From DAOUBP01 sp034432655 (GTDB taxonomy: Bacteria; Chloroflexota; Anaerolineae; CG2-30-64-16): 20,875 bases of DNA. Shown here piece by piece: positions 15,121 through 20,875 of this stretch; position 1 is the stretch's first letter, and every line of letters starts with the position of its first letter. The stretch spans positions 1 through 20,875 of the forward strand of contig DAOUBP010000013.1 in NCBI GenBank assembly GCA_034432655.1, in the 5' to 3' direction. Made by a program: the position numbers and the translations under genes. The notes under the pieces are model-generated. The model was given only the letters and a program-made list of their open reading frames with translations. It ran no database searches and was not told the DNA's origin.

Positions 15121-15876
15121 GTGCTGAACAGCAAATTACAAGCCGCGCAGGAACGTTTCCGGCAACGCGTATACCCGCATTTCGCCTGGGTCATCAATGA
15201 GACTGCCCCGTGGGCAGCGGTCACCAAACCCCTTGCGCAATCGTGCGTGGCGTTGATCAGCACCTGCGGCCTGTATCGGGTTGATACACAGGTGCCGTTC
15301 GATGCCTGGAACGTGTTAGGGGATCCGTCCTTCCGCGAGATCCATTTTGATACCCCAGTTGACCGTCTGCGCATCGCGCATTCACATTACGATCACAAGC
15401 ATGTGGCTGCGGATGTCAACGTCAGCCTGCCGGTCAAGCACTTCAGGCACCTGGCGGAAACGGGCGTGATCGGCAAGCTGCACCCCTGGACGTACAGTTT
15501 CATGGGCTATCTGCCGGAGCCCAGGCAGTTGATCAATGAAACCGCGCCGCAGGTAGCCCGTCGCCTGGCAGATGAAGGCGTGGATGCCGCGTTTCTCACA
15601 CCGTGTTGACCGCTGTGCCAGCAGTCCGTGGGACTGATCGCCCGGGCCATCGAAGCACAAGGCATTCCGACCGTTTGTGTGGTGATGAACCGCGATATCA
15701 TCGAATGCGTCAAGGCGCCGCGTGCCTTGTTCGTACGGTTCCCCTACGGCGCGCCGTTGGGGCCGGCCGGCGCCGAGACAACGCAAATGGCAGTCATTCA
15801 GGCTGCGTTGTCACTGCTGGCGGAGGCGACCGAACCAGGGGTTGTGGTAGCTGCAGACATCCAGTGGCCGGAGTAA
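15121..15876 (+). CDS. Selenoprotein of the glycine/sarcosine/betaine/D-proline reductase B-like family (UGA read as Sec163)
   Basis: The frame is open from GTG 15121 to TAA 15874-15876 except for one TGA at 15607-15609. Read as selenocysteine it gives 251 residues with TPC-U-PLC at 160-166, a U-x-x-C redox motif. Sequence on both sides fits one family: LRIAHSHYDHKHVAADVNV, LAETGVIGKLHPWTYSFMGY and LADEGVDAAFLTP before; QQSVGLIARAIEAQGIPTV and KAPRALFVRFPYGAPLG after. These are hallmarks I know from GrdB/PrdB-like reductase proteins. Family members use Sec or Cys at this point in substrate reduction; this short, uncleaved form has unknown substrate. Ribosome site GAGG/AAGG precedes the GTG, and the next gene starts 3 bases after the TAA. 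A SECIS-like hairpin follows the UGA. Gene callers will report a truncated 162-residue protein plus a separate fragment from 15628. Confidence 0.83.
15607..15636 (+). promoter_or_regulatory. Sec UGA codon and bacterial SECIS-like hairpin
   Basis: The UGA at 15607-15609 is followed 12 bases later by a perfect hairpin: cagtcc (15622-15627), loop GUG (15628-15630), ggactg (15631-15636). The apical loop begins 18 bases after the UGA with a G and contains GU, within the spacing and loop rules used for bacterial SECIS elements (established knowledge: apical G/GU, UGA-to-loop about 16-37 bases). It is inside the coding region, as bacterial SECIS elements are. Confidence 0.68.
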
Positions 15877-15879
15877 CAC

Positions 15880-17229
15880 ATGCTTGATTTCTCCCTTCTG
15901 ATTACCATCGGCCTGGTCTTCGTGCTCACGTTGATCGGCGCGTATGTGCGTTCCCGCCGCAAGGACCGTTGCCTCAAAACATGGGAGGGGTTCCATGTGA
16001 CCATTGAGCGGACCGATGGCCGGTTGGTCTGGGGCGTCCTGAAGCTGGAGCCGACCGGCATGGAGCTGGCCTACCGCGACAGCGTGCAGGATGAGAAACA
16101 TGTCGAATCCTCTTACCTGCTGTATGCCAACGAGTACGGCGATATCCAGGCCATCTACCGCTACGCCGATCAGCTTTTGCCCGGCGACAAGGCCCGTCGC
16201 GCGCGCGACATCCAACGCGCCTTTCACCCCGGCCCGCTGCGCCGGCTGGGCCGCGCCTTGCGCAACTTCCTCAGCACCGCCACCGATTCCCTGAACGAGG
16301 TGTTCGGCATCGTCCTCGGCCGCGTTCAGAAAACCGGCAGCCGCTATCTGGCCCCTGAAGGCAGCTCTGCCATCAAAAGCCTGGGCGGCCGGGTGTTGGG
16401 GCAAGTGGGGGGCACCTACGACCCGTTGCTTGAACACTACATCGGCCGCCGTGTGGTGGCCGAAGTGGTAGAAGAGGACGAGGTCCACGAACATGTGGGC
16501 ATCTTCAAGGAGTACTCGGCCGATTTCATCGAGATCCTGGATGTCCATTACCCTCAGGACCAGACCGTCATCGTGAGCACCGACACGGCCTTCGAGTCGC
16601 CGTGCGTCTGCGTGTCGGTGACCGGCGCCAGACTCCAGGTCACCAACAGCGATCCGCGACCGATCCTGATCCGATCGCTGCAACACGACGGAAATAACGA
16701 GGAATTCATCAACGCCGTGGTAGACAACGGTGAGACGATCCAGATCCATTTGAACGGGCGCAATCCCGACCAGATCAAATTGCACCTGCAGGTGATCCGT
16801 GAGCTGGATATGATTGTGCCGCGCAACCGATGTCTGGTCCGCCACAGCGCCGAAAATTTCCGGGCACAGGACGCGCCGCATCTAATGACCGAGCTGGTCT
16901 TCGATATCGGCCGGGCGCTGACAAGGGACAAACAGCAGACCGAACAGGAGACCCGGCTGCTAGAAGAGTTGAAGCGCAATCCCCGGGATGCGACTTCCGC
17001 CGCTAACCTCGCGTTCCTGCTGATCCGGCAAGACCGGCTGGACGAAGCCGAGCACTGGCTCCGGCGTGCCCTGGAGCTGGAATACTCGCTGGCCGACGGT
17101 GGCCGGCGTGCCCGCATGGAACTGCACGAGATCAAGCGCAGACGGCTGGAGAGAGGCCGGCTGCTGTTCGGGATGGGTGAATTGCCGACCACCGTCCAGG
17201 CAACCGCGGACGACGGCGTTCACATTTGA
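15880..17229 (+). CDS. Membrane-anchored protein with C-terminal TPR segment, unknown function
   Basis: 449 residues; family not recognised. One N-terminal membrane span (about 5-23, LLITIGLVFVLTLIGAYV) is followed by a basic RSRRKDR, then a domain (about 30-140) with GRLVWGVLKLEPTGMELAY that looks beta-rich, a long middle region rich in acidic patches (VVAEVVEEDEVHEHVGIF), and near 355-420 a TPR-like pair (NPRDATSAANLAFLLIRQDR, LDEAEHWLRRALELE). The orientation is likely with the bulk in the cytoplasm. ATG 15880 follows GGAG by 7 bases, and only 3 bases separate it from the selenoprotein stop, so the two are translated from the same message. It could be a scaffold for the envelope proteins in the operon; this is inference. 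Confidence 0.78.
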   Translation: MLDFSLLITIGLVFVLTLIGAYVRSRRKDRCLKTWEGFHVTIERTDGRLVWGVLKLEPTGMELAYRDSVQDEKHVESSYLLYANEYGDIQAIYRYADQLLPGDKARRARDIQRAFHPGPLRRLGRALRNFLSTATDSLNEVFGIVLGRVQKTGSRYLAPEGSSAIKSLGGRVLGQVGGTYDPLLEHYIGRRVVAEVVEEDEVHEHVGIFKEYSADFIEILDVHYPQDQTVIVSTDTAFESPCVCVSVTGARLQVTNSDPRPILIRSLQHDGNNEEFINAVVDNGETIQIHLNGRNPDQIKLHLQVIRELDMIVPRNRCLVRHSAENFRAQDAPHLMTELVFDIGRALTRDKQQTEQETRLLEELKRNPRDATSAANLAFLLIRQDRLDEAEHWLRRALELEYSLADGGRRARMELHEIKRRRLERGRLLFGMGELPTTVQATADDGVHI

Positions 17230-17279
17230 GGCTACACGCGAGCTTTTTGTTCTTCCGAAACCCGAAAGGAGTAACCTTC

Positions 17280-18209
17280 GTGCCCAATGCCATCTGTTGC
17301 GTTTGCAACGCACCTATCGAAGGCCCGGCCAAGATCCTCGGCAGCCGGGCATTCTGCGAAAAGCACTACAGCCGCATCGGCCGTGATCGTCGTGGTCTAT
17401 GGATGGCCACGCTGGGACTGATCGCCGGCCTGGTGCTTTTTGTGCTGGCCGTCCAGGCGTTGGCCCCGGCCCTCCCCGGCCGCCTGCCGCCCGCGCTGCT
17501 GCTGATCGCCAGCCTGGTTCTGGCGCTGGTACCCGCGGCCGTCTGGCTAGGGGTGTTCTATTTGCAGGACCGGGCGGAACCGGAGCCCAAGGGTTACCTG
17601 CTGGGCGTGTTCTTCCTGGCCGCACTGCTGGCCAGCGCGATCGGCCAGCCGCTCATCAACAATGTGTTTGCGGTAAACCGTTGGGCAGGAGACAGCCTGG
17701 CGCTGAAACTAATCGCCGGGGTCTCCATCGTGGGCATCACCCAGGAGTTCCTCAAGTACGCGGCCGTACGTTACAGCATCTTCAACAGCCAGGAGTTCGA
17801 TGAACGCGTAGATGGGATCATCTATGGCGCAGCGGCCGGCCTGGGCTATGCGACCATGCTCAATATCGCGTACGTCATCGGCAACGGCGGGGTAGATCTG
17901 GGGGTCGGCGCCATCCGGGTTGCCGTGCTGGCCCTGGCGCACGCCAGCTTTGCCGGCGTCACCGGCTATTTCCTGGGCCGGGCCAAATTCGAAAACCGCG
18001 GGCCATTTTGGCTGCCGGTTGGGCTCTTCCTGGCCGCAGTGCTCAACGGCGTTGTGACGGCAGTCCTGGGCGAAATCTCGCGCGCCGGCTTGCGGCCCAC
18101 TCCGCTGAACGGCCTGATCCTGGCCGCAGTGTTGGCGGCGGGCACGTTTATCGTCCTGTTCGTTCTCATGCGTCGCGGCACCCGTATGGCCGCGCTTGCA
18201 GCAGGCTAA
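17280..18209 (+). CDS. PrsW-family intramembrane metalloprotease with N-terminal zinc-ribbon-like motif
   Basis: 309 residues from GTG 17280, set by AAAGGAG about 9 bases upstream. PrsW proteins are intramembrane proteases; in Bacillus subtilis PrsW cleaves an anti-sigma factor. Family blocks are visible: FYLQDRAEPEPKGYLL (E100, E102), GITQEFLKYAAVRY (E156), DERVDGIIYGAAAGLGYA (about 174-191) and LAHASFAGVTGYFLG (H221). There are about eight hydrophobic segments. The N-terminus adds a putative metal site, C6-x2-C9 ... C26-x2-H29, not part of the core family. Fifty bases separate it from the previous gene and ten from the next, consistent with an operon. No anti-sigma factor gene is seen nearby, so the substrate is unknown. 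Confidence 0.88.
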   Translation: MPNAICCVCNAPIEGPAKILGSRAFCEKHYSRIGRDRRGLWMATLGLIAGLVLFVLAVQALAPALPGRLPPALLLIASLVLALVPAAVWLGVFYLQDRAEPEPKGYLLGVFFLAALLASAIGQPLINNVFAVNRWAGDSLALKLIAGVSIVGITQEFLKYAAVRYSIFNSQEFDERVDGIIYGAAAGLGYATMLNIAYVIGNGGVDLGVGAIRVAVLALAHASFAGVTGYFLGRAKFENRGPFWLPVGLFLAAVLNGVVTAVLGEISRAGLRPTPLNGLILAAVLAAGTFIVLFVLMRRGTRMAALAAG

Positions 18210-18219
18210 GGAGGGGGAA

Positions 18220-18837
18220 ATGGCTGCCACCGTTACAGGTGCATTGAAGCCGCTGCGCCAACTGATGGCCGAGGAAGAGCCGGAATGGCTGGTGTGGGCG
18301 CTGGTGATCCTCATGCTGGCCGTCGGCGGGCTAGTGGGAACGGTCGTCGAGCGCCGCACAGTGACCGTCAAGGCCGGGGAGATAGCCCTGAGCTATCCTG
18401 CCGGTTGGGTCAACATGGGGACTGGCGAGCCGTTTGAGGTGTTGCGCGTGGGGGAACCTTTTGAAACAGCCATCTTCCCGGCCCAGATCAGTGTGCGCCA
18501 GATGCCTGTGGCCGAGGTCAGCACCACCGCCCAGACCCTGGGCGACCTGGCCCTGAAATGGAGCGCTCGCCAGACGCAAGATCTGACCGGCTATAAGGTG
18601 CTGAGCATCGAGCCGGCGCAGATACAAGACCAGGAAGCGGTCAAAGTCGAATACGTGTACGTTGCGGAACCGCCTATGGCCGGCCCAGAGGGCATCCCGG
18701 TGGTGGTACGGGGCGCCGACTATCTCATCCGGCAGGAAGAAACGCTGACGGTGGTCACCTTCTCAGCCGGGGCCGACGCCTACGAGAGACAGACGGCGAT
18801 CTGGGCCCGGATCCTGGCCGCGTTGAAGCTGAAATAG
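18220..18837 (+). CDS. Membrane-anchored protein with PsbP/DcrB-like outer domain
   Basis: 205 residues. One membrane span (about 24-42, LVWALVILMLAVGGLVGTV) is followed by an extracytoplasmic domain beginning AGEIALSYPAGWVN and ending in FSAGADAYERQTAIWARILAALKLK. This 'SYP-GW ... helix with W-x-IL--L' layout resembles the PsbP/Mog1/DcrB-like fold often found on bacterial lipoproteins and membrane proteins; the assignment is by pattern only. The start at 18220 is firm: AAGGAGG precedes it. It lies 10 bases after the PrsW gene and 14 before the protease gene, so it may be a partner or substrate of either protease. Confidence 0.75.
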   Translation: MAATVTGALKPLRQLMAEEEPEWLVWALVILMLAVGGLVGTVVERRTVTVKAGEIALSYPAGWVNMGTGEPFEVLRVGEPFETAIFPAQISVRQMPVAEVSTTAQTLGDLALKWSARQTQDLTGYKVLSIEPAQIQDQEAVKVEYVYVAEPPMAGPEGIPVVVRGADYLIRQEETLTVVTFSAGADAYERQTAIWARILAALKLK

Positions 18838-18851
18838 GAGCGCACTCTATT

Positions 18852-20414
18852 ATGAACACACGTACACGCACCACTATCCTGGCCGTTCTTCTCCTGGCCG
18901 GCGTGCTCATCAGCCTGGCGGGCAGTGACCGGCCGGCCCAGGCGTTGGACAAACCGACCCGGCAACAGGTCTTGCGCGCCTCGGTCAAGCTGATGACTCC
19001 CTTTGACGCCGATCCTAACGCCGGCAGCCTGTGCTCGGGCACCATGCTGAACCAGGAAGGCTACATCCTGACCAACTATCACTGCATCGGCTACGTCACT
19101 TCCGGCGGCCGTGATCGTGAGCTGGAACGCCTTGGGCTGCGGCCGGGGGACCTTTACAACAAGAAAGGCCTTTCGGTGGTCGCGATCACCGAAGACCCGC
19201 GGCAGCTGCCGAAGCCGACCTACATTGCCCAGGCCCTTTCCGGCAGCTCGGACCTGGACCTGGCGGTGCTTAAGATCGTGGCCTATTACAACAGCAAACA
19301 GAAGCTGACGCCGACCCTGCCGGTGGTGTCCATCCCCCTGGCCGACTCGGACACTGTAGAGACTCTGGATGAGGTGTTCGTCATCGGCTATCCGGGGATC
19401 GCTGGCGACACTGTAACCGCCACCGAGGGTAAGATCTCCGGCTTCCTGGACGAGGACGGCGACAACCGGTTCGACTGGTTCAAGACCGACGTGCTGATCA
19501 ACCAGGGCAACAGCGGCGGCTCAGCCGTCAACGACCGCGGGGAGCTGATCGGCGTCCCGACTTTGCGCCTGCAGGACAAGTCGGGCAACATCATCTACCT
19601 GATCCGGCCGACCAACATCGCTGTGCCGTACATTAAGCAGGCCATGAAGGCCGGCGGCAGCAACGCCGACCTGGGCCAGGGGCCGTCCACACCCGCCACC
19701 GTCCCGGCCGGCCAGAACATCGGGCCGATCACCTTCGGCACCGGCTTCGACGAGACGCGCGGGGTCACGGGTGTGGCGACTGGCTTCGAGAGCGGCGTCC
19801 CCGAGGTGCACGGCGGCGTGCCCTATCAGGACTTGCAAAACGGCACCGCCTGGGGCTACATGTGGCAGCTTAACGGCAAAGATCTGACCGGCCAGACGAA
19901 CCTACGCTGGAACTTCGGGCCGTCCGGCGTGCTCGACCTGTATCTGCGCGGCAAGAACGGGCTTTCCGACGGCATCTACAACCTGCAGGTGTTCCTGCGC
20001 GGGAAGCTAGTTCAGGAAGGGCAGTTCACCGTCGGCCGCACACAAGCGAAGCCGCAGCCGGAAAAACCCACCACAGAGGAAGATGCAGGGGTGATCGTCA
20101 CCGGCACTATCCTGGATTACAGCACCCGTAAGCCGGTCCAGGGCGCGATCATTATCTTTCTCTTCCCGGGCCTGACCATAGACGACTTCGACAACGACAC
20201 CAGCGACGGCAAAACCAAGACGGTGCTCTCCTACGGGGTGACCAACGCCCAGGGGCAATACACCATCAACACACCGTTGCCGCGGGGAAATATCTATTCT
20301 GCCCTGGTCGGCGCCAAGGGCTACCAGCGCATTGCGGAGGATGATGCGCTGGAGATCGCAGAAGACGATCCGGACCTGATCGAGCTGGACCCGATCTATC
20401 TGGAGCGACGGTAG
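18852..20414 (+). CDS. Secreted trypsin-like serine protease (S1C/DegP-like) with C-terminal carboxypeptidase-regulatory-like domain
   Basis: 520 residues. A signal peptide (residues 1-~32, ending near AQA-LD) is followed by a trypsin-fold domain with the catalytic triad H77 (LTNYHCIG), D136 (SDLDLAVLKI) and S221 (GNSGGSAV). FVIGYPG and the TEGKISGF segment are typical of DegP-type proteases. There is no PDZ domain; the region 260-410 contains a beta-rich segment (WQLNGKDLTGQTNLRWNFG), and residues ~415-510 match a carboxypeptidase-regulatory-like beta-sandwich (VIVTGTILDYSTRKPVQGA ... GVTNAQGQYTI). The ribosome site AGGAG is 11 bases upstream of the ATG. It is the last gene of the operon, ended by the hairpin at 20442-20483. 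The role is extracytoplasmic protein quality control or specific processing. Confidence 0.88.
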   Translation: MNTRTRTTILAVLLLAGVLISLAGSDRPAQALDKPTRQQVLRASVKLMTPFDADPNAGSLCSGTMLNQEGYILTNYHCIGYVTSGGRDRELERLGLRPGDLYNKKGLSVVAITEDPRQLPKPTYIAQALSGSSDLDLAVLKIVAYYNSKQKLTPTLPVVSIPLADSDTVETLDEVFVIGYPGIAGDTVTATEGKISGFLDEDGDNRFDWFKTDVLINQGNSGGSAVNDRGELIGVPTLRLQDKSGNIIYLIRPTNIAVPYIKQAMKAGGSNADLGQGPSTPATVPAGQNIGPITFGTGFDETRGVTGVATGFESGVPEVHGGVPYQDLQNGTAWGYMWQLNGKDLTGQTNLRWNFGPSGVLDLYLRGKNGLSDGIYNLQVFLRGKLVQEGQFTVGRTQAKPQPEKPTTEEDAGVIVTGTILDYSTRKPVQGAIIIFLFPGLTIDDFDNDTSDGKTKTVLSYGVTNAQGQYTINTPLPRGNIYSALVGAKGYQRIAEDDALEIAEDDPDLIELDPIYLERR

Positions 20415-20441
20415 GAGGTCAGATCACCACCCGGTCGGACC

Positions 20442-20483
20442 TGGCTTCGGCCCTGACTGTAACACAGATCAGGGCCGAAGCCA
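20442..20483. terminator. Strong hairpin after the protease gene
   Basis: TGGCTTCGGCCCTGA (20442-20456) and its exact complement (20469-20483) form a 15-base perfect stem with a 12-base loop, 27 bases after the stop. There is no T-run on either side, so if it is a terminator it is not classic; an mRNA 3'-end stabiliser is also possible. Confidence 0.6.
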
Positions 20484-20559
20484 TACTGCGGGCAGAACGT
20501 CCCATCGCCTCCCCCTCATACAGATGTGGATAACAGTGACAATGACCTCTCCGTGCCGA

Positions 20560-20571
20560 TGACGCGCGTCA
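20560..20571. promoter_or_regulatory. 12-base perfect palindrome, candidate operator
   Basis: TGACGCGCGTCA (20560-20571) lies directly upstream of a candidate -35 box for the winged-helix gene. Its symmetry and position fit binding by a dimeric regulator. Confidence 0.35.
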
Positions 20572-20572
20572 C

Positions 20573-20601
20573 TTGCCTTTTCTTGCTGCTCGTGGTAAAT
20601 A
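20573..20601 (+). promoter_or_regulatory. Candidate promoter of the winged-helix gene
   Basis: TTGCCT (20573-20578), a 17-base spacer, and TAAATA (20596-20601). It is the most AT-rich spot in the gap, and the predicted start is near 20608, just before the leader hairpin. Confidence 0.4.
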
Positions 20602-20614
20602 TTTGTCATCATGT

Positions 20615-20642
20615 GCGCGCCTGTCCTCCCCCGCAGGCGCGC
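20615..20642 (+). promoter_or_regulatory. Leader hairpin with anti-Shine-Dalgarno-like loop
   Basis: gcgcgcctg (20615-20623) and caggcgcgc (20634-20642) form a perfect 9-base stem. The 10-base loop contains CCTCC, complementary to the GGAGG ribosome site at 20677-20681. The loop could pair with the ribosome site and lower translation; this is inference. Confidence 0.4.
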
Positions 20643-20686
20643 GGCCAGCCGGGTAACCGTGGCATTCCCACAGCCAGGAGGATGCG

Positions 20687-20875
20687 ATGGATGCGTACAG
20701 CTCACCTCACGGGGGGGGGGGGGACAACTCTGCGGCAGTTGATTCTCCGCCGACCACTCACCCCGACATCCTGCACACTAACGAATTGACCATCGTCATC
20801 CCGGAGCGCCGGGTCACGCTGCACGGCCGCGCGCTGGCGCTGACCCCGACCGAATTTCGTTTGTTGGTGACGCTG
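20687..20875 (+). CDS. OmpR/PhoB-type winged-helix DNA-binding protein, partial (3' end outside window)
   Basis: The first 63 codons are visible. ATG 20687 follows AGGAGG with 6 bases spacing. After a short polar leader (MDAYSSPHGGGGDNSAA) the sequence ELTIVIPERRVTLHGRALAL then TPTEFRLLVTL matches the start of the winged-helix effector domain of OmpR/PhoB response regulators. A normal response regulator has about 120 residues of receiver domain before this point; here there are only about 32, so it is a stand-alone DNA-binding domain or has its sensor part C-terminally. The run of 13 G at 20711-20723 codes GGGG and begins the next Asp codon; any 1- or 2-base change in its length would shift the frame. 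The gene continues beyond the window. Confidence 0.75.
   Translation, partial: MDAYSSPHGGGGDNSAAVDSPPTTHPDILHTNELTIVIPERRVTLHGRALALTPTEFRLLVTL
20711..20723. repeat. G13 homopolymer tract in the coding start of the winged-helix gene
   Basis: Thirteen consecutive G, the longest homopolymer I see in the window, eight codons after the start. At this length the frame leads into the winged-helix domain. Confidence 0.85.

Noticed and set aside
15121..15609. A complete 162-residue protein ending at TGA 15607
   Set aside because: The frame continues past TGA with matching family sequence and the next ribosome site is only at the end of the extended frame, so the read-through selenoprotein fits better.
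15603..15887. An open frame covering the selenoprotein 3' half in another frame
   Set aside because: Low-quality, Arg/Gly-rich composition typical of shadow frames in GC-rich DNA; the family motifs are in the 15121 frame.
15811..16881. A 356-codon minus-strand open frame opposite the 15880 gene
   Set aside because: Antisense shadow; the plus-strand gene has a ribosome site, membrane span and TPR pattern, and fits the operon.
20526..20789. Small plus-strand protein gene
   Set aside because: Different frame from the winged-helix gene, no ribosome site at its start, and it runs through the leader hairpin and G tract without recognisable sequence.

Overview
The window is GC-rich and gene-dense, with no rRNA, tRNA, CRISPR array or phage genes that I can see. 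Several traits point to a bacterium of the Chloroflexota (Anaerolineae-like). These are large multi-membrane-span glycosyltransferase-like proteins of the 'PTPS-related' type, Thr/Pro-rich linkers between LysM domains, an Elp3-type radical SAM/GNAT protein in a bacterium, and many small palindromic repeats placed inside genes. The taxonomic call is inference, not shown by any marker gene.

Region 1 (182-7560) is all on the minus strand: a cysteine-desulfurase-like PLP enzyme, two large membrane proteins related to each other, a patatin-like lipase, and a secreted lipoprotein of the cyclase/kynurenine-formamidase family. Region 2 (7686-12271) is on the plus strand: a small protein of unknown function, a TPR protein, a third membrane protein of the same family (start overlapping the TPR stop), and a zinc-ribbon/LysM protein. 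The three membrane-protein genes carry palindromic or tandem repeat inserts that stay in frame and are presumably translated; two of these inserts are the same element and encode matching peptides in two different proteins.

Region 3 (12258-14781) holds a Trm9/ALKBH8-like methyltransferase and an Elp3 homologue, divergently transcribed, with candidate start codons that overlap one another (CCATGG at 13004-13009). In eukaryotes these two activities act in sequence on wobble uridine, so the pair suggests a compact bacterial tRNA U34 side-chain pathway.

Region 4 (14783-20483) looks like one plus-strand operon. It has an extended -10 promoter, then YtxH-like protein, a selenoprotein of the GrdB/PrdB-like reductase family read through an in-frame UGA (15607-15609) followed by a SECIS-like hairpin, a membrane-anchored TPR protein, a PrsW-family intramembrane protease, a PsbP/DcrB-like anchored protein, a secreted trypsin-like protease, and a strong hairpin. 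The theme is the cell envelope and proteolysis, with a likely redox selenoprotein near the front. Ordinary gene calling would split the selenoprotein into two pieces.

Region 5 (20560-20875) begins a gene for an OmpR/PhoB-type winged-helix protein with no room for an N-terminal receiver domain. It has a run of 13 G in its first codons and a structured leader; the gene runs off the window edge.
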